From Isoperla grammatica (taxonomy: Eukaryota > Arthropoda > Insecta > Plecoptera > Perlodidae), in contig OX246747.1 in the NCBI GenBank assembly GCA_945910005.1, positions 18,928,686 to 18,992,685 of the forward strand: DNA of 64,000 nt, given 5' to 3'. Below, piece by piece: positions 44,609 to 54,845 of this stretch. The notes below the pieces were generated by a model. It saw only the letters and a list, made by a program, of their open reading frames with translations, searched no databases and was not told where the DNA came from. The position numbers and the translations under genes were made by a program. The first letter of the stretch is position 1. Every line of letters starts with the position of its first letter.

Positions 44609-44687
44609 ATGAAAAATCCCCATTGTTTCAAGAGACGTTGTTTGGTCCGCAGCGCACGTTTCCGCTCGCACTCGTTCTTCTTTTTGC
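44609..44687 (-). CDS. Candidate internal exon of an unknown minus-strand gene
   Basis: 79 bp bounded by a good acceptor (TTGTTTTGTTTTAG, just right of 44687) and donor GTGAGT (complement of 44603-44608). Two frames are open: one Lys/Arg-rich (KKKNECERKRALRTKQRLLK) and one reading KEERVRAETCAADQTTSLET. I recognise neither. A 45-bp minisatellite fills the presumed upstream intron. Confidence 0.35.
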
Positions 44688-44713
44688 CTAAAACAAAACA
44701 ACAATATTGAACA

Positions 44714-45750
44714 TTTGTAAGGCTCTTTCAAACATACTTGTGATACAATCTCCAACTGTTTGTAAGACCCCTTCAAATGCGCTAGTGATACAATCTCCAA
44801 CTGTTTGCAAGGCCCCTTCAAATGCGCTTGTGATACAATCTCCAACTGTTCGTAAGGCCCCTTCAAATGCGCTAGTGATACAATCTCCAACTGTTTGTAA
44901 GGCCCCTTCAAATGCGCTTGTGATACAATCTCCAACTGTTTGTAAGGCCCCTTCAAATGCGCTAGGGATACAATCTCCAACTGTTCGTAAGGCCCCTTCA
45001 AATGAGCTTGTGATACAATCTCCAACTGTTCGTAAGGCCCCTTCAAATGAGCTTGTGATACAATCTCCAACTGTTTGTAAGGCCCCTTCAAATGTGCTTG
45101 TGATACAATCTCCAACTGTTTGTAAGGCCCCTTCAAATGCGCTAGTGATACAATCTCCAACTGTTTGTAAGGCCCCTTCAAATGCGCTAGTGATACAATC
45201 TCCAACTGTTTGTAAGGCCCCTTCAAATGCGCTAGTGATACAATCTCCAACTGTTTGTAAGGCCCCTTCAAATGCACTAGTGATACAATCTCCAACTGTT
45301 TGTAAGGCCCCTTCAAATGCGCTAGTGATACAATCTCCAACTGTTTGTAAGGCCCCTTCAAATGTGCTTGTGATACAATCTCCAACTGTTTGTAAGGCCC
45401 CTTCAAATGAGCTTGTGATACAATCTCCAACTGTTTGTAAGGCCCCTTCAAATGAGCTTGTGATACAATCTCCAACTGTTTGTAAGGCCCCTTCAAATGA
45501 GCTTGTGATACAATCTCCAACTGTTTGTAAGGCCCCTTCAAATGAGCTTGTGATACAATCTCCAACTGTTCGTAAGGCCCCTTCAAATGCGCTAGTGATA
45601 CAATCTCCAACTGTTTGTAAGGCCACTTCAAATGTGCTTGTGATACAATCTCCAACTGTTTGTAAGGCCCCTTCAAATGTGCTTGTGATACAATCTCCAA
45701 CTGTTTGTAAGGCCCCTTCAAATGCGCTAGTGATACAATCTCCAACTGTG
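44714..45750. repeat. 45-bp minisatellite, about 23 copies
   Basis: The unit on the plus strand is AAGGCCCCTTCAAATGCGCT, AGTGATACAATCTCC, AACTGTTTGT. Variants are mainly GCGCTAG, GAGCTTG and GTGCTTG. As 45 is divisible by 3, several frames stay open (for example a repeated APSNALVIQSPTVCK on plus), giving ORFs of 350-390 codons on both strands; simultaneous openness in three frames argues against coding. Confidence 0.97.
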
Positions 45751-45944
45751 TTTGAATGCATAGATTGTCAATCCTCAGAGATCAATCCTCAGAAGATCTT
45801 GGGCATTTCTCGATATCCAACATGTGCCTCATTGTTAGAAAAAAAAGTATTTTTCTCTTAAGCCATAAATGTGGGCACATGAAAAGAAGAAGGTTTTTCT
45901 CCTGTAGAGTAGGCCTCAGTTTGGCTGTGTTGATAAGTAAGGAC

Positions 45945-46214
45945 ATTTTAAATTTGAATAATACAACACGCAAATTGACATAGTGCGACATTTCGAAGTT
46001 GAATTATGTACGTAATATTGTTTATAATAAATATTCCACAGCTGGTCTGAAACTTCTAAAAATAGAGGAAAAAAGTTCCGATGTCCCTGGTATCGGTACG
46101 TCACTTGAAAACTTCCGATATCCCCGGTATCGATACGCCATTTGAAAAGTTCGATATAGCGATTTCTTCCTTTGATATTGATATAAATTATTTTCATCAC
46201 TGGGCAGCTCTAAC
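45945..46214. mobile_element. Decayed MITE of family H2
   Basis: It matches the right two-thirds of 26834-27277: TACGTAATATTGTTTA, CGTCACTTGAAAACTTC and TTTTCATC.CTGGGCAGCTCTA. The CGATATCGAT motifs are mutated (CCGATATCCCCGG), and the left end is missing. Confidence 0.75.
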
Positions 46215-47157
46215 AATATTAATGTCATATATTACGACAATCCTTTACGAAGGCGATTATAAACAAAGTTGTCTCCACTGGGACTTGACCCAGCATCAGT
46301 AAGCACGTTCACAACGCTGAATTAGGCGTAAAACCTAATACGTAATATTTAGTGTTAATACTGTATACACCTACTTATGTTTCCAAAGAATTTCTCACTA
46401 CTATTCCTAAACTAAATTCATTTCATTGTTTGGTGATGACAAAGTACTCGACAAGTCATTCGACGTCGGCTTACTTGAAATAAATAGTTACTATAATCTA
46501 TATAAACATTCCTTGTCTTCAAGTATATATGTATACATTTGTGTTATCTTGTGTGTATCTCTAGTGAATCTATTTTTTTTTTGTTTAAATTGTCAATTAA
46601 AGGTTAAGTACTTAAATATAATAGTCGAGAACACATCTGTTGATAATCGAGTACGTCAATGCAAGTGAATAGGCTACAAACGCTGTATATTGTCTTCCAT
46701 GCCTACGATACTTGTTCTGTATATTATGCAATGCATAGCATGTTGTACACTGTACCGATTGTTGAGAAATAAAGTACTTTATATTTTATTGAAATGACCT
46801 ATGTTATTAGAAACTTTCTACAGCCTTCTTCCTTCATAAATAATAATTACTACAACAATAAAGCTATCATCCATTGTAAAACGAGTTTTCTGAAAATGTT
46901 GTCTTGATGAGCAACCCTAGAGTAACTTGTGTAGGGTGTAATTTTTTAAATGAAATTTCATAATTTGTCTTATTCTTTCATTATCATTTCTTACCTCACG
47001 AGTGCATTGTAATTAAATAAGCAATAAACTCGCTACCTGAATGACATTGCCATTGTAATAAGCGGAAGCTCATTTTGGTCCATAAATAAATACTACAACA
47101 TTAAACTCAATGGTGATTGTGCTTATCTGAAATAGCAGTGTCCCGTTCGATAGTTAC
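46215..47157. other. Non-coding, AT-rich stretch
   Basis: No supported gene or repeat. Confidence 0.4.
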
Positions 47158-47234
47158 TAGTAGAGGAGCAAAAGGTAACATTTAAGTTCTCGTGCGCCTT
47201 TCGTGGAAGAGTATTGCGGTAAACGGTATTCTGT

Positions 47235-47995
47235 TACGGCATACCATACGAGTATTTTGCACCTACCTGGCAGATCCTGGCACGCTGCAGAGGGCGCCAG
47301 GAGCGTCGTGACGTCATAGACACGTTTTAATTAATTACTTTTGAACGGTTTATGTCACAGAAAATATCAAGAGGACAATTTTATGATGTCATACTAGATG
47401 AGAATTTATAATCTATCTGCCACATTCTGGCGGGCTGCAGAGGGCGCCAGGAGCGTCGTGACGTCATACACACGTTTGAACTAATAACGTTTGAACGGTT
47501 CATGTCACAGAAAATATGTAGGGTACAATTCTTCTATAAAATACTATACGAGTATTTTGCACCTACCTGGCACATCCTGGCACGCTGAAGAGGGCGCCAG
47601 GAGCGTCGTGACGTCATATACACGTTTGAACTAATAACGTTTGAACGGTTCATGTCACAGAAAATATGTAGGGTACAATTCTTCTATAAAATACTATACG
47701 AGTATTTTGCACCTACCTGGCACATCCTGGCACATCCTGGCACGCTGAAGAGGGCGCCAGGAGCGTCATGACGTCATAAACACGTTTTAATTAATAACGT
47801 TTGAACGGTTCATGTCACAGAAAATGTCAAGGGAACAATTCTATTACGAAATACTATTTGAGTATTTTGCATCTACTTGGCACATCGTGGCACACTGCAG
47901 AGGGCGTCAGGAGCGTCGTGACGTCATACACTTTTTCATTAATAACTTTTGAACGGTTCATATCACAGAAAATATCAGGAAGACAATATTATAGA
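47235..47995. repeat. 146-bp-class tandem repeats in left arm, five units
   Basis: GAGGGCGCCAGGAGCGTCGT (or close variants) at about 47291, 47438, 47590, 47750 and 47900, each followed by TGACGTCAT and by AACGGTT.ATGTCACAGAAA. TGACGTCA matches the CREB/ATF binding consensus. Confidence 0.9.
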
Positions 47996-48287
47996 GAATT
48001 TAAATACAAATCGATTGATATATACCAATAGGGTAATCATGTAATATTTAAGGGAGAAATTGCTAACAAATAATAATAATTAGATGTGTATATGAAATGC
48101 AGGGCATCCCTCATCGTAATATCTATTTATTACTATTTCGGAGTTATAATTGTATCACTGTGAAGGACTTAATAATCGTAGTCATCCCAACATATACCCA
48201 TGGGTATCTGTTGTTTAACAATAATAATAATTATAATTATTGTATACTAGTTACTATTCATAGACTGACTAGTAAAACTCACGTTTG

Positions 48288-49535
48288 CTAGAAGTTCTCT
48301 TCATCTTCATCATCATCGTCTTCATCCTCATCTCCCGTGTTGTCGGTATTCAAGCACTCTTGTTCCTCGTCTTCAGTAGAACAGCCACAAAGCTCGGTGC
48401 ACCTCATGTTATTTGCTTTATCTTGACGCACACCTTGATTTTAAGCAGTTGCATTTAACTAGTTGAATGACGGAAGCGGGCAGCCGGTGCAGGTTCGAGG
48501 GTTGTCATGACTGCCACATACTCGTTGCTCTCAAGTAGCCATCCGTAGTCTTCGGGTAATAAGTTGATAGGGTTGGCAACCTGGTCATTATGCCACACCC
48601 AGCATTGATGGTGAGCACCTAGTATGGCTTGGAGATATGCGGCTTTGCTGGGTGGAAGCTTTTGGTGGGTGCTTGGCAAGACTTTTTGTGAAAATTGCGC
48701 CATCGAAGGTCAGACACTGATCTCAGTTTAGTGAATGGACAGTACAGTTTGCAAACAAACTTCTCTAGACCACTTATCACGGAGTCTTTTAGAGCAACAG
48801 TTAAACCTAGTTCTTCAAATGCTGAAAATATTTCATTGTCGGATTCTCTGAAAGCTTTCCAGCACGAAAGCTTCCCCTTTCCTGAAAATCCCCCAGTGTT
48901 GTCGGAACCACTGAAAGCGTTAAATCCAGTTAGTCCTGAAACTTGATTTTGCCCAAGTGTGTTGTATAGTGACCCAAGTGCTATCCTTCTATTATTTACC
49001 CCTTTACCTGTAATGAACACAGTATTTTTACAGAGATCGGTGTAACGTCGCAGTAGCAGGATAAGGACATCTGTATCTGGGGAAAAAATAGATATTTGAG
49101 TACCTAGCTCCTCGTTTTGTCGCATCTACTGCATGAAGCAACATCTTAGTATCGGTTTCTTCCTGTTCACTATTTAAGTGTGATAGAAGTGTTTTTGTAC
49201 TAATAGTCTTGTTACTCCATGCGACAACTGGTTGTCGCTCCATGGCCTGTGAGGCTCGAATTATCTTCTGTAACAAATATTCTGTCAGCTCATACTTGGT
49301 TTTGGTGTGACCAAGTAGTTGTGACATGCTCAAGTGCCCGATTGGCGTGTTGTCTGTAATGCGATAAGCTACAGCAGCTTTTCCTCCTTGCAAGTCTTTC
49401 GAGTAGCCGATTTTAATGAAACAGGAATGTCATATCTATCAAATACCACGTGGACCTCTGAGAACTCACTATAACTGTTGTCAATGCGCATGACAAGAAG
49501 TTTGGCTAGATCCTCACAAGTGCTGGTGTGTGGAA
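48288..49535 (-). pseudogene. PIN/FEN1-like nuclease-family gene, N-terminally truncated and frameshifted
   Basis: Successive minus-strand frames read VVFDRYDIPVSLKSATR, AYRITDNTPIGHLSMSQLLG, SEQEETDTKMLLHA, ISIFSPDTDVLILLLRRYTD, NTVFITGKGVNNRR, LTGFNAFSGSDNTGGFSGKG, KFVCKLYCPFTKLRSVSDLR, ILPEDYGW-type NLLPEDYGWLLESNEY, CTELCGCS and a Glu/Asp-rich tail ending TAG at 48288. The acidic trio EE-D-T, SPDTDV and SGSDN is spaced as in PIN/FEN1-like nucleases. I recognise the family as a large group of uncharacterised proteins multiplied in marine invertebrate genomes; the nuclease role is inferred. Frameshifts lie near 49395, 49125 and 48660. The N-terminus is absent and replaced by the inverted arm. 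Confidence 0.75.
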
Positions 49536-50086
49536 GAATCCGACTATGAAATATTTTCAGCATTTGAAGAACTAGGTTTAACTGTTGCTCTAAAAGACTC
49601 CGTGATAAGTGGTCTAGAGAAGTTTGTTTGCAAACTGTACTGTCCATTCACTAAACTGAGATCAGTGTCTGACCTTCGATGGCGCATGTTTCACAAAAAG
49701 TCTTGCCAAGCACCCACCAAAAGCTTCCACCCAGCAAAGCCGCATATCTCCAAGCCATACTAGGTGCTCACCATCAATGCTGGGTGTGGCATAATGACCA
49801 GGTTGCCAACCCTATCAACTTATTACCCGAAGACTACGGATGGCTACTTGAGAGCAACGAGTATGTGGCAGTCATGACAACCCTCAAACCTGCACCCGCT
49901 GCCGTCATTCAACTAGTTAATGCAACTGCTTAAAATCAAGGTGTGCGTCAAGATAAAGCAAATAACATGAGGTGCACCGAGCTTTGTGGCTGTTCTACTG
50001 AAGACGAGGAACAAGAGTGCTTGAATACCGACAACACGGGAGATGAGGATGAAGACGATGATGATGAAGATGAAGAGAACTTCTAG
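49535..50086 (+). pseudogene. Inverted copy of the C-terminal part of the same gene
   Basis: Plus strand: EIFSAFEELGLTVALKDSVI, KFVCKLYCPFTKLRSVSDLR, then in the next frame LPPSKAAYLQAILGAHHQCW and NLLPEDYGWLLESNEY, the CTELCGCS motif and acidic tail ending TAG at 50084-50086. The frame change between FHPAKPH and LPPSKAA is shared with the left arm, so it predates the inversion (or the arms have been homogenised). Confidence 0.8.
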
Positions 50087-50384
50087 CAAACGTGAGTTTT
50101 ACTAATCAGTCTATGGATAGTAACTAGTACACAATAATTATAATTATTATTATTGTTAAACAACAGATACCCATGGGTATGTTGGGATGACTACGATTAT
50201 TAAGTCCTTCACAGTGATACAATTATAACTCCGAAATAGTAATAAATAGATATTACGATGAGGGATGCCCTGCATTTCATATACACATCTAATTATTATT
50301 ATTTGTTAGCAATTTCTCCCTTAAATATTACATGATTACCCTATTGGTATATATCAATCGATTTGTATTTAAATTCTCTATAAT

Positions 50385-50990
50385 ATTGTCTTCTTGATAT
50401 TTTCTGTGATATGAACCGTTCAAAAGTTATTAATGAAAAAGTGTATGACGTCACGACGCTCCTGGCGCCCTCTGCAGCGTGCCACGATATGCCAAGTAGA
50501 TGCAAATTACTCAAATAGTATTTCGTAATAGAATTGTTCCCTTGACATTTTCTGTGACATGAACCGTTCAAACGTTATTAATTAAAACGTGTTTATGACG
50601 TCATGACGCTCCTGGCGCCCTCTTCAGCGTGCCAGGATGTGCCAGGTAGGTGCAAAATACTCGTATAGTATTTTATAGAAGAATTGTACCCTACATATTT
50701 TCTGTGACATGAACCGTTCAAACGTTATTAGTTCAAACGTGTATATGACGTCGCGACGCTCCTGGCGCCCTCTGCAGCCCGCCAGAATGTGGCAGATAGG
50801 TTATAAATTCTCATCTTGTATGACATCATAAAGTTGTCCTCTTGATATTTTCTGTGACATAAACCGTTCAAAAGTAATTAATTAAAACGTGTCCATGACG
50901 TCACGACGCTCCTGGCGCCCTCTGCAGCGTGCCAGGATCTGCCAGGTAGGTGCAAAATACTCGTATGGTATGCCGTAACAGAATACCGTT
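50385..50990. repeat. 146-bp-class tandem repeats in right arm, four units
   Basis: Inverse of the left-arm array: ATGACGTCACGACGCTCCTG (or GACGTCGCGACGCTCC in one unit) at about 50445, 50595, 50747 and 50895. One unit fewer than the left arm. Confidence 0.9.
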
Positions 50991-51471
50991 TACCGCAATA
51001 CTCTTCCACGAAAGGCGCACGAGATACCTTTTGCTCCTCTACTATACGGGCACAATTCACCAGCGGTACGGCCGCACGGTCACACAGCTCTAGCGAGCCA
51101 TGACGTCACAGCCGCCTGGACAGGCGGTGAGCTGTTTAGGCGCGGAATTCAAACATGCATTTTGCAAACCTTCGGAAAAGTAGTTGAAATGTATTTGATA
51201 ATAAAAAATCTTTTGCAGGGCAGCTTTGCATACTACTACTGTTAAAACTATCATAAACCAAAAGTTAAGAAGCATTCCCTATTTGCTTCACTGCACAAAT
51301 CAATATTGTATACGATATAAAAAACAACAATGGAATTGAACGTATTGCATTCCTCGATACTAAAAAGTGTAGCAATGATTTGATAACGCCTACTTAAATA
51401 AAAACTAATTAAGTTTGGTCATAACATGAATGTGATGGGTTATTGTTCAGAATTACAATTGAGACCTCTCA

Positions 51472-51479
51472 TATAAATA
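51472..51479 (+). promoter_or_regulatory. TATA box of the secreted-peptide gene
   Basis: TATAAATA followed by CCCC, about 30 bp before the likely start site in TCAAGTTCTCACATC (about 51500). The downstream transcript has a donor at 51557/51558. Confidence 0.6.
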
Positions 51480-51499
51480 CCCCTGGTTGTAACAGTCAA

Positions 51500-51557
51500 G
51501 TTCTCACATCTTCCAGACTTCTACACTGGATTCGTCATCGATCCTCGACATCAGCAG
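51500..51557 (+). other. Probable non-coding first exon (5' UTR) of the secreted-peptide gene
   Basis: It starts about 28-30 bp after the TATA box and ends at ATCAGCAG|GTGAAT. It contains no ATG. The next plausible exon on this strand is 53371, which has an ATG two bases after its acceptor, a common arrangement for small secreted peptide genes. Confidence 0.5.
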
Positions 51558-51699
51558 GTGAATAGCATACATTTACACAATTATTATTCAATATGTTTAC
51601 TATAGTACTTATTGAATGTGTTTTCACAATGCAATTGGTTGTCAATGCTCCTAAATTTTAATATTATTTTATTACATTTATTTTATTCTATTTGGTCAA

Positions 51700-51983
51700 T
51701 AAAAAATCTGGTTAAATACGTCTATAAGCATATCAACTCATTTACAAAAATAACTCATTTATCACACACTAGAAACAAAAATAAATACAATCTTGGAATT
51801 CCTAGAACCAACAACGCACTAGCTCAAAAACAAGTGGGATTTCTTGGTCCAAAATTAGACAATATCATACCTGTAGAAGTACGCTCGTGTTCATCATTAC
51901 ATAGATTTAATTTCTTGATTAAAAAATGGATTTTTAAGGAGCCTAATGACAAAATAGAGAAAATTATCAACCTCGTATTTTAA
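51700..51983 (+). pseudogene. Non-LTR retrotransposon ORF2 C-terminal fragment
   Basis: THLSHTRNKNKYNLGIPRTN, GFLGPKLDNIIPVEVRSC and FLIKKWIFKEPND resemble the ORF2 tails of jockey/CR1-like elements (basic RN..NL..PR.N, then WN.LP/IP...FK..L). It lies inside the proposed intron of the secreted-peptide gene. The ending CAATAAAAACTTGAAACTTG at 52547 may be the element's 3' end. Confidence 0.65.
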
Positions 51984-53130
51984 ACAACACGACATTACAA
52001 TATGAATCCAACTAGTACCACAGATAACTTAATTAGTTATCTGTGCTAGTACCGTAGAATAAATCCCTTTTATATATCCCCTTTCGTTGGTAAAATTTCA
52101 AATAGGTTCTACGTTATAGTTTTTGTGTTCTCTTGTCTTTTCTTTTCTTTAAATTTAGACTTCAATTTAGGCTACTTATTTATATTTATTTTTATTTATT
52201 CTAAGGAAGAAGATATTTATAATTTCTTATGACTTTATTATATATTATACAACAATAGCACAACATGGTAACAGCAACATCCCATTTCAAATGCTTATTA
52301 CCAGAGACACCTTTAATAACGCCATTATTTCATAGTATGTACTATGTAGAGTATGTATTATTTTAGTTTAGTTCATAGTTATATTAGAAGTACGCAAAAT
52401 TCAGGCATAGGTACACACGCACAAGTCATATACCTTATGTGTGTACCTAAATGCAACAACTTAAAAATAATGTGTTTCTGTTCTATGTCACTTCTATTGA
52501 TGCCAACATATATGCAATACATTGCAAATAACATGTACATGTACAATGGCAATAAAAACTTGAAACTTGAACTTGTTGGAATAAACGAACTGCATCAACA
52601 GCCAAAACGTTCTAGTCAATGTACTAATTCATTTTGGCGGTTTTCTGGTTTTTGACTTTTTGCTTTTTGCACTGCATAATGACAGCATTTCGGTATTGCA
52701 TTCAGTCGGGTATTATTTCTGAAACGCTCCGAACGAACTCTAAAACCCAAAATTAAAACAATTCGACTGCGGCGCTGCTGTTTGGTCACCACCCCCCTTA
52801 CCTCGAACCCAACGTGGTTAATTTTTACTGAAAAGATGTCTCCCTCCAGCTTGACTTAAAAATATGCCAACAACTCCCCTCGAGGCGGAAGTTCGTCGAG
52901 CGTCCGTCCACTTGTTATTTCAGAAATAAGGCACCGGTCGTGGCCTGAGAAATTGGACTGTACATATATATATATATATAGGGTGGGAGCGATATTGATG
53001 CAGGTTGTATAACGAAGTAACGAGGGAATTAAAAGGGAAATAGAAATGGGGTGCGCGACACACCTATCTTGAAACACTGACATCTTCGGAGCGAGAGACA
53101 AAACAACTACATCGAGGTGGGGGAGTGTAA
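51984..53130. other. Non-coding; (TA)n tract at about 52966-52980
   Basis: Proposed intron sequence. No exon or other gene found. Confidence 0.4.
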
Positions 53131-53137
53131 AGGCGAA

Positions 53138-53288
53138 CCAAGACTACCTTACATATGCTTTCGTAACAGGCGAGGCACTCGTAGCCAACCAGCGATCAGT
53201 ATTGGCGCGGGGTTGTCTCAGGCGGTTCGCTGGTTACTACGAGTGGGTCCCCTGTGAGGGGGGGAAAGCAGGTGTAAGGTAGTCTTGG
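53138..53288 (+). repeat. 151-bp near-perfect hairpin
   Basis: CCAAGACTACCTTACATATG...CACTCGTAGCCAACCAGCGA pairs with TCGCTGGTTACTACGAGTG...AGGTGTAAGGTAGTCTTGG. Arms are about 62 nt with few mismatches and a loop of about 25 nt. It could be a small MITE or a structured RNA; it lies 85 bp upstream of the secreted-peptide exon. Confidence 0.8.
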
Positions 53289-53370
53289 GTCGCCTGTACG
53301 ACTGTCCTGCATCAACCTAGGCGCGCCGGGCCAAGCCACGCGACGGTTAATATCACGTGTGTTGTTGCAG

Positions 53371-53573
53371 CAATGAACGCCCTGTGGCTGTGGTCTGTGC
53401 TTGCAATGCTGGCGGTGTTCCTCATGGGCGAGGCTGCCGGAGACCCCGACGACGATAATTGGGGGGACATGGTGAAAGACGCCAACTCCATGATGGGTCG
53501 CCGCTCTGCGGATGCGTTGGACGAGCAGCCGGGACTATGGCGAGAGCCTTGTAATGGGTGCGGCTTGGGGTAG
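53371..53573 (+). CDS. Small secreted prepropeptide (signal peptide, amidation-type cleavage site)
   Basis: Acceptor GTGTGTTGTTGCAG ends at 53370; ATG at 53373. 66 codons to TAG 53571-53573, or a donor at GG|GTAGGT (53570) leading to further exons. Residues 1-about 23 form a clear signal peptide (MNALWLWSVLAMLAVFLMGE AAG). The mature part is acidic (DPDDDNWGDM), then MVKDANSMMGRR, a Gly-Arg-Arg site that in neuropeptide precursors gives a C-terminal amide, then a segment with two Cys (EPCNGCGLG). I do not recognise the family. The TATA promoter at 51472 and exon at 51500-51557 fit it. Confidence 0.6.
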
Positions 53574-54845
53574 GTAATATTACTTAGCCCTAGGCGCAGT
53601 TAGAGCGTGCCTAGAGTCCCTCGCTCTAGGGGGGCCCCCAAGTAAGACAACTGGCAGGGCAACAAGATTTCTGATAACGTGATTCATTATTTATCTCAGT
53701 CAGTTTTTAGTTAAAAACGCTCGTTTTATACAGAATAAATAGTTTTCTTTGTTCAAACAATAATAGGGTGGTTGAAATATGTTTATAAGTTCATATTTTG
53801 TATTTGGTAAGGGTAACATAATATTGTGGGGCAGCAAATATAAAATGTGTTGCACAGAGTTGTTTGTTCTGTCTTTGACATTAAACCTTTGTTGAACCAA
53901 TTGATGTAAATTCATTATACCCTGGTTCCTACGGTGCCTGGCTGTCCATTCCGCCAACTGTACAGACATACACTAAACTGAAAGGGGAGTTAAGGCCGAT
54001 TCACACACTTTGCTAAGGATTATGGCTGGTCTGGTAGTTGAGCATACGGAAATGTGGGTGGGCGTTCAAACCTTCACACGACCAAGGGCGCGTTTACGTT
54101 ATTTGGGGCCCTTCGGCGCTGAGGAATTTGGGCCCATGCTACTCAAATTAAATTCTACATCTAAACAAATATATTTACACACAATTAAAAACAAAATTCA
54201 ATCTCTTTTCCCTATACACTTACATTGGCAAAGCTGTAAATTTTCTTACCATATGTACAAGCTCAGTCTCTGATAGGGTGTCCATATTTTTTTTTTTTAT
54301 CACACCGCTTATATTAGCTTGATGTATTTGTCTGTTTGTCTGGACGGAATCTTAAAATCGAAATTTCATCTACTTTTAAATGGCCGATCGAGCTGAAATA
54401 TTTTACACATACGTATTCCTAATGGCAATACATGAATCAATTGTCATATTTACTTAAAAGTCAATTAATCTATCATAATTAATTAATCAACGTTTTATAT
54501 GGGAATCGATATTTCATCATTTTTCCAACGTCCGATCGAGCTGAAATTTTTCACACAGTCGTATTTTCTAAATGACAATATATGAATCAATTATCAGATT
54601 CACTAATAGTAGGCTAGTTATTGGGATTACGTCGAATCAAAGAAATTTGGTAGAAAGTTGATGTGATATTATGAAAGAGTATTTATTTGCGCATCTGGTC
54701 CATAACTTTTGGTTTAAATATTTCCAATAGTTTATTAAAAAAAAAAAAATTAGTAAATTGAGTATAAATAATAGCTTCTAAATCAATGGTAGAGCTGTGT
54801 CTGAGCACATCCGGCCCAGTGCCGATGACCACATCGTCGTCTTAC
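53574..54845. other. Non-coding; 150-bp imperfect tandem duplication at about 54375-54600
   Basis: CCGATCGAGCTGAAAT...ATGAATCAATT occurs at about 54383 and again at about 54532. At 53992 TTAAGGCCGATTCACACACT resembles a Harbinger-type end, but no partner end was found. Confidence 0.5.

Larger units (their letters stand above)
47158..51044. mobile_element. Large palindrome from the 3' half of a PIN-like-nuclease element
   Basis: Left arm 47158-48847 and right arm 49535-51044 are inverted copies, highly similar throughout; the loop is 48848-49534. Arms contain, from the loop outward, the C-terminal coding part, an acidic tail, about 550 bp of AT-rich sequence and a tandem array of about 146-bp units with GAGGGCGCCAGGAGCGTCGT and TGACGTCAT. 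The left arm has five units and the right four. The outer ends are TAGTAGAGGAGCAAAAGGTA. No target duplication was identified. Confidence 0.9.

Noticed and set aside
44573..45861. ORFs of 357-390 codons on both strands
   Set aside because: Same artefact from a 45-bp unit; no signal peptide, domain or splice support.
47158..51044. Palindrome as a simple assembly or chimeric-read artefact
   Set aside because: Arms differ in repeat number and at scattered bases, which an artefactual mirror copy would not show; still worth confirming with long reads.
53373..53573. Neurohypophysial (vasotocin/neurophysin) precursor
   Set aside because: EPCNGCGLG faintly recalls the start of neurophysin, but there is no Cys-ring nonapeptide before the GRR site.
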